16,096 nt of DNA from assembly GCA_964606465.1 (NCBI GenBank), contig CAZSGI010000014.1, forward strand, positions 1 to 16,096, in the 5' to 3' direction. Below, piece after piece: positions 1 through 6,269 of the stretch (within the stretch, counting starts at the first letter, position 1; the number at the start of each line of letters is the position of its first letter). The notes beneath the pieces are model-generated. The model did no database searches, had not been told where the DNA came from, and saw nothing but the letters and a program-made list of their open reading frames with translations. Origin of the DNA: CG10-46-32 sp964606465 (GTDB taxonomy: Bacteria; Patescibacteriota; Patescibacteriia; UBA2169). The position numbers were made by a program, and so were the translations under genes.

Positions 1-1043
1 GTGGTGAGGTAGGGCCCGTACTGCGTGTCCTGTATAACGTACGTGTAGTTGCACGAGCTTGCCGCGGACTTGATGACGTCAAGGCTGGTTCTGCCTTGCG
101 CCTCTATATCACAGATGGTCGCTGACTGCCCCTCAATGCGGAGTTTGACCGCAGGGGGTGCGGTAATTGACGCGACTGGATAGTATTTTCCGGAAAGCGC
201 GATTGCGGCATAGGATGTGCTCACTTGAGTGAACAAATCAGCTCCTGTTGCAGCAGCATCAAACAAAAAGTATCCGTCATCGTGCTGTCTGGCATTCAAA
301 TAATCAACCGGAGAGACATCCAACGGAGCCCAAAACTGCGGATCCTCGCCCAGGGCGTTGATCGCGGACAGCGCCCAGGCTGTTGAAGTGGTATTGGAAT
401 CCTCGCCGGGCACGAGCGGAAACCCGCCGTCATCATTCTGCACATCCAAAAGGTAGTCCGTTGCACGTATAATCGCCTGGTCGCTTGCGGGGACCCCGGC
501 CGCAGTAAGCGCCATAATGCCCATAGCCGTAAAATCAACGCTGCCCGCGCTTGCCGCGGCCGCAAAATCCCAGCTCCCGTCCGCACGCTGCCTGGTTTTG
601 AGGTAATTGACTGTCTGTGTGACTAAAGAATCATTTGACGGGACACCTGCGGCACGGAGCGCGAGCAACCCAAATATATCATCACTCATCAGGCTCGCAT
701 CTCCGATTTGCCCGTTGGCGGATTTTTGACGAAGCCCGTACACTAAATTTTCGTTTCCATAGGAACGCGGGTCTTCTCCGAACGACGTGATGGCAAGAAT
801 GTAGGTTGCATAGTCATTTGCCGTCTCACCGTCAAGCTCCTTGAGGAATGACGCGTCAGCTGAATCTTCTCCGAGTGCCGCGAGCGCCATAATGCTCCAA
901 TCGCTCTGGGGAGAGAGGTTGGACACATACGTTCCCACCGAAGGCGCTACTGCGGCGCGGGAGAGCGAAAGCAGGGAAAACGCGGGAACCGCAACAATGG
1001 CTGCCCCGAGAACAATGGTGATGAGTGTTGTTTTAATACGCAT
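1..1043 (-). CDS. Secreted transcobalamin-like protein: alpha-toroid repeats plus DUF4430-like domain (partial, C-terminus beyond left edge)
   Basis: The frame is open for 347 codons from ATG at 1043 and runs off the left edge, so the C-terminus is missing. Residues 1 to about 31 form a signal peptide (basic start MRIK, then a long hydrophobic run). Residues about 50-290 carry degenerate repeats of the squalene-cyclase/prenyltransferase toroid type, with the markers QRADGSW, QNDDGGF and QHDDGYF. From about 296 the protein changes to a DUF4430-like domain, with VKLRIEG, SLDVIKSAA and YVIQDTQYGPY matching that family's first half. An alpha6-alpha6 toroid followed by a beta domain is the known layout of transcobalamin and intrinsic factor. 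The gene lies 54 bases after a riboswitch-controlled lipoprotein and is probably co-transcribed. I infer extracytoplasmic corrinoid binding. Some toroid-DUF4430 proteins may bind other ligands. No Shine-Dalgarno is visible. Confidence 0.75.
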   Translation of the reverse strand, partial: MRIKTTLITIVLGAAIVAVPAFSLLSLSRAAVAPSVGTYVSNLSPQSDWSIMALAALGEDSADASFLKELDGETANDYATYILAITSFGEDPRSYGNENLVYGLRQKSANGQIGDASLMSDDIFGLLALRAAGVPSNDSLVTQTVNYLKTRQRADGSWDFAAAASAGSVDFTAMGIMALTAAGVPASDQAIIRATDYLLDVQNDDGGFPLVPGEDSNTTSTAWALSAINALGEDPQFWAPLDVSPVDYLNARQHDDGYFLFDAAATGADLFTQVSTSYAAIALSGKYYPVASITAPPAVKLRIEGQSATICDIEAQGRTSLDVIKSAASSCNYTYVIQDTQYGPYLT

Positions 1044-1061
1044 AGAAACAGGTACAATGAG

Positions 1062-1095
1062 GGGAATCGGAAAGCGCGTACGCTTTCCGATTCCC
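1062..1095. repeat. Perfect 15-bp inverted repeat between the lipoprotein and transcobalamin-like genes
   Basis: Positions 1062-1076 and 1081-1095 are perfectly complementary around a four-base loop (CGTA at 1077-1080). The hairpin begins 2 bases after the lipoprotein stop and ends 18 bases before the next ATG. In the minus direction it is not followed by a U run, so it is a poor intrinsic terminator. It could stabilise or process the mRNA, attenuate transcription weakly, or shape initiation at 1043. Confidence 0.7.
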
Positions 1096-1097
1096 GA

Positions 1098-1712
1098 TTA
1101 TGCGGCCTCCGGCAGGAGTGTGCCCACGCGGAGCCAGGTAACGAGCACCGGTGCGCTCGGGGTTGCCTGAAACACGGTTTCCGCGGTCGGACGGCTCCCG
1201 AACGAAACCGAATCCAGAACCGCCCCATCCTCCACGATGGTCTGCCAATCATAGTCCATGAGCGAAAGCCCTATGGTGCCCCTCCTGAACCCCGGCAGGT
1301 AGCGCCGCACATCCGCGGGAGAACTGAGGGTTACCTTTCCCAGGCGCGTAATGGCGCCGCCGCCGAACCAGTCCGGGAGCGTGCCGTCGAGCGCGAACAC
1401 CCACGAGCCCTCCTGCCCGGAAACGGCCGTAACAAACAGTCCCGCGGCCATTACTGCGGCGCTGTACGGCTTCCGCAGGGCATCCAACGCGCCCAGGGGC
1501 GAAGACGACCGGGTGAAAGAAGCGCTCGCGGCCTCATACACGGTTATCCGCCGCGAGAACCGGCTGGCAGTGCCCGGCTTCTGGGCGATGGCGGGCGAAA
1601 CCAGCAAATTCCCCGGTTTACTGCAGCCGACAGCAACGCCGGTTGCAAACACGGCAAGGAGCTCTCGCCGTGACATCAGCCCAGGCGGCCCCTCATGCAA
1701 AGAACGAAACAT
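1098..1712 (-). CDS. Twin-arginine-type lipoprotein with a DUF4430-like domain, probable corrinoid-binding surface protein
   Basis: 204 aa. The start at 1712 is supported by a strong Shine-Dalgarno (GGAGGG near 1717-1722). The N-terminus has a twin-arginine SRRELLAVF (residues 14-22), a hydrophobic run and the lipobox AVGC, giving lipid attachment at Cys30; secretion may be Tat-dependent. The mature part resembles the DUF4430/transcobalamin beta-domain: LGALDAL near 72-78, then FVTAV and EGSWVFALDG around 92-110, matching the family's second half (W-Y-x-x-N/D-G). It has no toroid domain. It is the first gene after a cobalamin riboswitch and its terminator, and precedes a toroid-DUF4430 protein. 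What is seen: lipoprotein signal and riboswitch context. Inferred: a lone beta-domain that binds or hands over cobalamin at the cell surface. The domain match is weaker than that of the downstream gene. Confidence 0.65.
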   Translation of the reverse strand: MFRSLHEGPPGLMSRRELLAVFATGVAVGCSKPGNLLVSPAIAQKPGTASRFSRRITVYEAASASFTRSSSPLGALDALRKPYSAAVMAAGLFVTAVSGQEGSWVFALDGTLPDWFGGGAITRLGKVTLSSPADVRRYLPGFRRGTIGLSLMDYDWQTIVEDGAVLDSVSFGSRPTAETVFQATPSAPVLVTWLRVGTLLPEAA

Positions 1713-1738
1713 ACTGCCCTCCTCTCAATAAGGTCCAT

Positions 1739-1766
1739 CAAAAAATCCTGCCGCTCAAGCAGGATT
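1739..1766 (-). terminator. Intrinsic terminator in the riboswitch expression platform
   Basis: On the minus strand a 7-bp stem (1759-1765 with 1745-1751) around a 7-base loop is followed by a run of U. It sits between the riboswitch aptamer and the lipoprotein Shine-Dalgarno, so it should stop transcription before the coding region. Its 5' arm plus loop (1765-1754) can instead pair with 1833-1821 (12 bp, one bulged A), giving an alternative antiterminator. Confidence 0.85.
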
Positions 1767-1950
1767 GCTTCTATGCGCACGCGTGAAGCCAGCTAGGGCC
1801 GGACTCGCGCGTGCGCACACATCCTTGCTCGAGGAACCATCCGCTGCATTGCGGACGACCTTTCAGTACTCGGACTCCCCGCCCTTGAGGCGGGTTACCG
1901 TTGCGGCACAGCGCCGGACTTGCACCGGACTTCCCTGAAAGGATTTATCT
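1767..1950 (-). promoter_or_regulatory. Cobalamin riboswitch (aptamer about 1838-1943, expression platform to 1739)
   Basis: Read on the minus strand, the RNA has the conserved cobalamin core: GGGAA, then GGTGCAAGTCC, then GCTGTGCCGCAACGGTAA. P2 pairs CCTTTCAG (near 1942) with CTGAAAGG (near 1866). A P5-like CCGG/CCGG stem holds an L5 loop containing UGCA. A P6-type stem is CCCGCC/GGCGGG with a five-base loop. Hairpin 1855-1840 is P13-like, and its loop AAUGCA can pair UGCA-to-UGCA with L5, the kissing loop that defines this class. A 10-bp GC stem (1774-1783 with 1808-1817) lies between the antiterminator arms. Aptamer, kissing loop, antiterminator and terminator are all visible. Cobalamin is expected to switch the downstream uptake genes off. 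The short P6 region suggests a compact-type aptamer; whether it prefers AdoCbl or hydroxo/aquocobalamin cannot be told. Confidence 0.92.
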
Positions 1951-1959
1951 AATTGTTAT

Positions 1960-1985
1960 TCATCCGCCGACCCGTCTGCGGATGA
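1960..1985. repeat. Small inverted repeat upstream of the riboswitch
   Basis: TCATCCGC (1960-1967) is complementary to GCGGATGA (1978-1985), with a ten-base loop that can itself form a GAC/GTC pairing. It looks like the short GC-rich palindromes scattered between genes in many bacteria. No second copy occurs in this window, so its repeat status is unproven. Confidence 0.45.
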
Positions 1986-2037
1986 GGCGGAAGCAGTATT
2001 ACCTTACCACAACTGAACGGCGATTCAAGTATGAGGT

Positions 2038-2046
2038 TGTGGATAA
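2038..2046. promoter_or_regulatory. DnaA-box-like 9-mer
   Basis: TGTGGATAA is the complement of the DnaA-box consensus TTATCCACA. It lies between nrdJ and the riboswitch. Two other exact copies in the window, at 4606 and 12223, are also intergenic. Confidence 0.35.
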
Positions 2047-2053
2047 CACTCCG

Positions 2054-2081
2054 GCCCAGCCCGGCGAATGCCGGGCTGGGC
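2054..2081 (-). terminator. Strong hairpin downstream of nrdJ, probable terminator
   Basis: An 11-bp GC-rich perfect stem (2054-2064 with 2071-2081) around the loop CGAATG begins 27 bases after the nrdJ stop. It lacks a clear U run in the minus direction, so termination could be weak or bidirectional. Its position between nrdJ and the riboswitch unit fits a terminator. Confidence 0.6.
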
Positions 2082-2107
2082 TTTCGGTCACGACAAGCAT
2101 GAAAATA

Positions 2108-4489
2108 TCAGCACTTGGAAAACCCGCAAGAACGGCACAGCTGGCACCCCTCGCCCATCTCGAGCACGCTGCCGCACTGCGGGCACTCCGGCGCATGGCC
2201 GAACTCTGCCATTGACTGGCGTGCATCAGTCCAGCCAACCACTGCTGGTTCGCTCGCTTCCTTCAGCTCGTGCGAAAGCTCAAGCGTCGCCTGCTCGCCG
2301 CTTGAGTGGCGCTCAAGCACCTTGGCAATGGCATCAGGAAGCGAGAGAATCCGGTCTCCGTTCGCGCCGAAACTGGGCATGGGACCGCGGATGCCCTTGA
2401 GCTGGCGCACCACGGCCTCTGCGGGAATGCCACTGCGCAAGGCCAATGAAGCAAGCCTGCAGATGGCTTCGCTCTTTGCGTTAAAGAACCCTCCTGCCTT
2501 GCCGATTGCCGCAAACACCTCAAACGGCGCACCAGTAGCGTCATCGTTGACCGTCACGTACAAGGAGCCGTACGCGGTCTTGACCTTGTAGGTCCTGCCG
2601 CTCACCACCTCTGGCCGGTCCTTGGGTTCACGATGCGGCTTGGCTGCTTCTGCGTGCGCCTTTTCCTGCTTTTTCTTGTCAGCGTCCAGAGATTCAAGCA
2701 CGGAAATGTCGCGCGAATTCTCCCGAAAGTAGGTTACGCCTTTGCAGCCGAGCTCGTACGCTTTCATGTACAACTCTTTCACATCCTCGTGCGTGTGGTT
2801 CTCGGGCGCGTTCACGGTTTTCGAGATGGAGGCGTCTGTGTACTTCTGGATCACTGCCTGCATCTTGACGTGCTCCAATGGGGTGAGCTGTTTGGCATTC
2901 ACAAAGTAGTCCGGAACCGGCTCGTTCGGGTGCTCCGCAACATATGCCCGGTACAGCGGGTGGTACACGATGTGCTCGCCGATCCGGTCCTTTCGTTTGA
3001 ACGAAAAATCGTACACCGGTTCAATGCCGCTCGAAACGCCGGCCAGGAGACTCGTGGTGCCGGTCGGCGCCTGGGTCTGCAGCACACCGTTGCGGATGCC
3101 GTACCGAGCGATGCCTGCCGTGATGTCCTCGGGCAACCGCCGGATGTAGACACCCTGCAAATACTTCTCGCGGTCAAAATCCGGGAATGGGCCCTTTTCT
3201 CGGGCAATATTAACGGATGCGCGGTAGGACTCGTCGCGGATGAATTGGTACACCTGCTCCACAAGTTCGACCGCCTCGTCGCTGCCATAGCGCACGCGCA
3301 TCTTGATGAGGAAGTCGCCCAAGCCCATGGTGCCAAGGCCGGTCCGGCGGACGTTCATCTGCGCGCGGCGGTTCTCTTCGTACGCGTACGGGGTCGCGTC
3401 AACCACGTTGTCCGCGAACCGCATAGCAACGTGGACGGTCCTGCCGAGATTCTCCCAATCTACGGCGCCGCCCTTTGCGAACGGCACCAGATTGATAGCC
3501 CCCAAATTGCACACGCCCCACGCGGGCAATGGCTGCTCCCCGCACGGGTTCACGCTGATGATGTCCTCAAAGTACCAGGTGTTGGATTCCTTGTTGCAGC
3601 GCTCCATGAACACGCACCCCGGCTCTCCGGACGCGTGCGCTGACTCGGTAATCAGATCCCATAGTTTCGCGGCCTTGACGGTCTTGTGCACTTTCCCGCC
3701 CCACGCAAGGTCCCAATCCGCGTCGTTCTTGACAGCCTCCATGAACCGGTCCGAGACGCACACCGAGAGGTTTGCGTTCGTGACCTGGCCCATGGTGCGC
3801 TTGACCGTGATGAACTCTTCCACGTCAGGATGGTCATCGTTAATCATGAGCATGAGCGCGCCGCGCCGTGAGCCGCCCTGCTCAATGAGTCCGGTCACGA
3901 ACGAGTATAGCGCGCCGAACGAAACCGCGCCCGAGGCGCGCCCGTTCACGCCCTTTACGTAGCTGCCGCGCGGCCGCAACGACGACAAATTCACGCCCAC
4001 GCCTCCGCCGCGCGCCATAATCTCCATCATGGTGGTGACGCTCCCCATGATGCCGCCCCGCGAATCCTCGGGGTAGGGCAGCACGTAGCAGTTGTAGTAG
4101 GTCACGTCTGTCTTGGCGCCTGCGCCGGTCAGGATCCTGCCGGCCGGCACGAACTTGAACCCGGAAAGCGCCCAGTAAAACTGCTCTTCCCACTCCCGCC
4201 GGACCTCAGGGGTCGCCTCAACCGCGGCAATGGTCCGCGCAACGCGGCGCCACATTTCCTCCGGAGCGCGCTCGAGCGGAGCGCCGTCCTTGTCTTTCAA
4301 GCTGTACCGGTCGTCAAACACCTTCTTCCCGAGTTCCGTGAGCGCGTGCGGCGTCTCCGTGGGCCTTTGGAGCACCACTTTCTTGTAGAAACCGTTGATT
4401 GACTCCACCTCTCTGGCAGCCAGAGGCTCCCCCGCTTTTGCGGGAGCCGCGGTGTATTTTTGTTTTTGTTTTTGTTCGTCCATAGGCAT
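2108..4489 (-). CDS. nrdJ: Adenosylcobalamin-dependent (class II) ribonucleoside-diphosphate reductase
   Basis: 793 aa. It reduces ribonucleotides to deoxyribonucleotides for DNA synthesis, using AdoCbl to generate the thiyl radical, in the cytoplasm. Cys134 (YYNCYVLPY) and Cys327 (GVCNLGAIN) form the active-site redox pair. Asn314, Cys316 and Glu318 (NPCGE) are the catalytic N-x-C-x-E. The PTGTTSLLAGVSSGIEP loop is at about 475-491. A TSCPD-type domain spans about 630-728. The tail has six cysteines (769, 772, 782, 785, 788, 793), probably for thiol relay or zinc. I see no N-terminal ATP-cone and no intein. The first codons are A-rich (KQKQKQK). The start at 4489 has no Shine-Dalgarno; ATG at 4483 is an alternative. 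The promoter carries NrdR-type boxes. The upstream adenosyltransferase supplies the cofactor. Confidence 0.97.
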   Translation of the reverse strand: MPMDEQKQKQKYTAAPAKAGEPLAAREVESINGFYKKVVLQRPTETPHALTELGKKVFDDRYSLKDKDGAPLERAPEEMWRRVARTIAAVEATPEVRREWEEQFYWALSGFKFVPAGRILTGAGAKTDVTYYNCYVLPYPEDSRGGIMGSVTTMMEIMARGGGVGVNLSSLRPRGSYVKGVNGRASGAVSFGALYSFVTGLIEQGGSRRGALMLMINDDHPDVEEFITVKRTMGQVTNANLSVCVSDRFMEAVKNDADWDLAWGGKVHKTVKAAKLWDLITESAHASGEPGCVFMERCNKESNTWYFEDIISVNPCGEQPLPAWGVCNLGAINLVPFAKGGAVDWENLGRTVHVAMRFADNVVDATPYAYEENRRAQMNVRRTGLGTMGLGDFLIKMRVRYGSDEAVELVEQVYQFIRDESYRASVNIAREKGPFPDFDREKYLQGVYIRRLPEDITAGIARYGIRNGVLQTQAPTGTTSLLAGVSSGIEPVYDFSFKRKDRIGEHIVYHPLYRAYVAEHPNEPVPDYFVNAKQLTPLEHVKMQAVIQKYTDASISKTVNAPENHTHEDVKELYMKAYELGCKGVTYFRENSRDISVLESLDADKKKQEKAHAEAAKPHREPKDRPEVVSGRTYKVKTAYGSLYVTVNDDATGAPFEVFAAIGKAGGFFNAKSEAICRLASLALRSGIPAEAVVRQLKGIRGPMPSFGANGDRILSLPDAIAKVLERHSSGEQATLELSHELKEASEPAVVGWTDARQSMAEFGHAPECPQCGSVLEMGEGCQLCRSCGFSKC

Positions 4490-4514
4490 GGCTTAGTGAT
4501 TTGCTCAGATAGGC

Positions 4515-4574
4515 GCAAACACAACATATTGTGTTTGCATTGGGAATTATAACACCAGATGTTGTGTTTGTGAA
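4515..4574 (-). promoter_or_regulatory. nrdJ promoter with two NrdR-box-like operators
   Basis: The minus strand has -35 TTCACA (4574-4569), a 17-base spacer and -10 TATAAT (4551-4546), predicting a start near 4539. Two 16-base NrdR-like palindromes are present: 4519-4534 (ACACAATATGTTGTGT on the minus strand, within a 24-base perfect palindrome 4515-4538) and 4552-4567 (ACACAACATCTGGTGT). Their starts are 33 bases apart, about three helical turns, as expected for cooperative NrdR binding. One box fills the -35/-10 spacer and the other lies just past the start, so repression by NrdR is likely. No nrdR gene is in the window. Confidence 0.85.
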
Positions 4575-4591
4575 ACGTGAAAGGTTAGCCC

Positions 4592-4629
4592 AAAAACAGG
4601 CGCCGTGTGGATAAGTGGCGTACCCGCCT
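4592..4629 (-). terminator. Possible weak terminator after the adenosyltransferase gene
   Basis: AGGCG at 4629-4625 (minus) can pair with CGCCT at 4602-4598, followed by TGTTTTTG. The stem is only about 5 bp with a long loop, and its 5' arm overlaps the stop codon. Read-through into nrdJ is plausible. Confidence 0.35.
4606..4614. promoter_or_regulatory. DnaA-box-like 9-mer upstream of the nrdJ promoter
   Basis: An exact TGTGGATAA lies 32 bases upstream of the nrdJ -35 box. DnaA is known to regulate nrdAB in E. coli. A similar role here is only a suggestion from position. Confidence 0.35.
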
Positions 4630-5209
4630 AGGCCTGCGGGGGAACGGGCCCCGAGCCTCCGCGCCACTCCGGTTCGGCGACACCCTTCTCCTGGTTCAAA
4701 AACCGCGCCAAAACGTAACAGTAGTCCGAGAGCCGATTGAGGTACTGGATGACGAGCGGATTGAAGCGGCCGCCAGCGTTCGCGGCCACCACCGAGCGTT
4801 CTGCACGGCGGGCAATGGTTCGTATCCAGTAGGCCATGGCAGCCCCCGGAGTCCCGCCGGGCAGCAAAAAGTGCTTCTGGGGGGAAAGCAGGGATTCAAT
4901 GGCCATAATCCGGTCCTCCAGCTCTGAAACGTCAGCTTCGGAAATCCTCGGGATGTAGGAGCGCGACTCGTCCGGCGCGTCCGGAGGGGTCGCGATTTCA
5001 GCGCCAATGGTGAAACAGGCGGATTGCACGGCCGTACAATCGTCCAAAACATCGGGGGGAACATCAGGACGCGCCAAAAACAGCCCAATGGCGCTATTGA
5101 GCTCATCAATGTCACCGTTCGCGCATACGCCCGGATCATCTTTGGGAACCCGCGCCCCGCCGAACCGGCCGGTTTCTCCTCTGTCGCCTGTTTTGGTTAC
5201 CACGCCCAT
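4628..5209 (-). CDS. ATP:cob(I)alamin adenosyltransferase, PduO type
   Basis: 193 aa, the usual length for a single-domain PduO-type enzyme. It transfers adenosyl from ATP to cob(I)alamin to make AdoCbl, in the cytoplasm. The N-terminal ATP motif TKTGDRGETGRFGGARVPK (residues 5-23), NGDIDELNS (31-39), FLLPGG (114-119), the RTIARRAER helix (130-138) and YLNRLSDYCYVLAR (156-169) are all family signatures. It is followed by nrdJ, the AdoCbl-using enzyme, 138 bases away, so it most likely recharges cofactor for the reductase. Its own promoter overlaps the 3' end of the preceding gene. The predicted start near 5214 leaves a leader of about 5 bases before ATG 5209, with no Shine-Dalgarno. The functional names in use are cobO, pduO and mmaB. 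Confidence 0.95.
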   Translation of the reverse strand: MGVVTKTGDRGETGRFGGARVPKDDPGVCANGDIDELNSAIGLFLARPDVPPDVLDDCTAVQSACFTIGAEIATPPDAPDESRSYIPRISEADVSELEDRIMAIESLLSPQKHFLLPGGTPGAAMAYWIRTIARRAERSVVAANAGGRFNPLVIQYLNRLSDYCYVLARFLNQEKGVAEPEWRGGSGPVPPQA

Positions 5210-5220
5210 ACTGCCATTGC

Positions 5221-5249
5221 AGTATAGACGATTCTTACGGATTCATCAA
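5221..5249 (-). promoter_or_regulatory. Promoter of the cobalamin adenosyltransferase
   Basis: The minus strand has -35 TTGATG (5249-5244), a 17-base spacer and -10 TATACT (5226-5221). The -10 ends 11 bases before ATG 5209, so the transcript has almost no leader. The -35 lies inside the last codons of the glycoside hydrolase gene. Confidence 0.7.
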
Positions 5250-6263
5250 TTGCCGCCCCACATCCCAGAACCGCGCGTCCCGATGCTCCTCTTTGAGCCA
5301 GTACCACCACTCAACCCCCCACAGGTAGATTTCCGAAAACCCGGTTTTCCTCGCAAAATCAATGGTGGTCCGGGTCCGGTTAAAGTTCATGCTCTTAAAT
5401 TGCGCAGAAAGCGGGGTCAAGGGGAGCGGGACCAGGGTCCAGGGTTCAAGCTGCAGCTCCGAGAGGAACACGTCGTGAAGATTTTTGTTGATTGCCCGCG
5501 TAAACGCGGCCCGCTTTTGGTAAAAACCCGGCCGCAGCGGGTAGTAGAACCGGCCGAACAGGGGGTTGTCGGTCACACGGTACAAGCTTACCCCCAGGCG
5601 GTCAACTGAGCGGGAAAGCGAAAGCCAGCCCCCAAGCTCTCCGGAGTCAGTGGTCGCGATGGGACGGCCATCCAGAGAGCGCACGAGCGCTATCTCGCGT
5701 TCAAAAAGTTCTTTCGAGGGTCTGGGACCATGGCACTCCCCAAACGGAAATGTGGGCTCGTTTTCCACCTGCCAGAGCACGATGTTCTCGTGGCGCGCAA
5801 GCTCTTTGACGGTGGTTTCCAGAAATCCAAGAACCAGTCCATCGAATGCTTCGTGCGGCGTTCCAGTGAGCCAGGCAGGGTCATGGCACTCAGGCCAGCG
5901 CATGAGCTTTCTTCCTACGTTGAGCGTGACCGTGGCACCCCGTTTCTCTGCCGCATCAAGCATCCAATTGATATCCGAAAAATCATACTCCCCCTGCACG
6001 CGCTCTGCCTGGCTCCAGGGTACGGCGAGCCTTAAGCGCTTGGCGCGCATATCATCCAAGAGCGCGAGGTACACCTCTCTCCAATCAAGCCCCAAATCCT
6101 CTGCCTGCCGCGGGAAAAACGAAACTCCCCAGGTAATATCTCCCGGCTCCTCCACTCCCTCGCCTGACATAAACCAGATAGCAAACCCAACGAACACGAC
6201 AACGATTGCGGTGCCAACGACTTTGAGCGCCCGTTTAAGGTGTTTGTGGTGCTTTGCGTGCAT
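5235..6263 (-). CDS. Membrane-anchored TIM-barrel glycoside hydrolase (cellulase/GH42-like clan)
   Basis: 342 aa. A basic, His-rich N-terminus is followed by one transmembrane segment (about 15-32), which should anchor an extracytoplasmic catalytic domain. The domain looks like a clan GH-A barrel: PWSQAERVQGEYDFSDINWM (82-101) matches the strand-2 region of GH42/GH5 enzymes. VENEP (166-170) holds the likely acid/base Glu169. FLSELQLEPW (266-275) holds the likely nucleophile Glu269, and GVEWWYWL (316-323) resembles the strand-8 aromatic site. The substrate cannot be told. It is the last gene of a four-gene operon with a glycosyltransferase and two membrane proteins, starting 6 bases after the preceding stop. 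It may trim a glycolipid or glycan made by that operon. Confidence 0.8.
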   Translation of the reverse strand: MHAKHHKHLKRALKVVGTAIVVVFVGFAIWFMSGEGVEEPGDITWGVSFFPRQAEDLGLDWREVYLALLDDMRAKRLRLAVPWSQAERVQGEYDFSDINWMLDAAEKRGATVTLNVGRKLMRWPECHDPAWLTGTPHEAFDGLVLGFLETTVKELARHENIVLWQVENEPTFPFGECHGPRPSKELFEREIALVRSLDGRPIATTDSGELGGWLSLSRSVDRLGVSLYRVTDNPLFGRFYYPLRPGFYQKRAAFTRAINKNLHDVFLSELQLEPWTLVPLPLTPLSAQFKSMNFNRTRTTIDFARKTGFSEIYLWGVEWWYWLKEEHRDARFWDVGRQLMNP

Positions 6264-6269
6264 GTGTGG

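Noticed and set aside
1062..1095. Intrinsic terminator between the lipoprotein and transcobalamin-like genes
   Set aside because: The stem is strong but there is no U run after it in the minus direction, so it is listed only as an inverted repeat.
2633..3643. Long plus-strand open frame (336 codons) antisense to nrdJ
   Set aside because: It lies wholly inside the conserved nrdJ gene and shows no family motif. Long antisense frames are expected in GC-rich coding DNA.
4440..4489. Repeated CAAAAA at the start of nrdJ as a phase-variable tract
   Set aside because: There are only three imperfect units, and the unit length preserves frame (6 bases). A-rich starts recur in other genes here, so a translation role is simpler.
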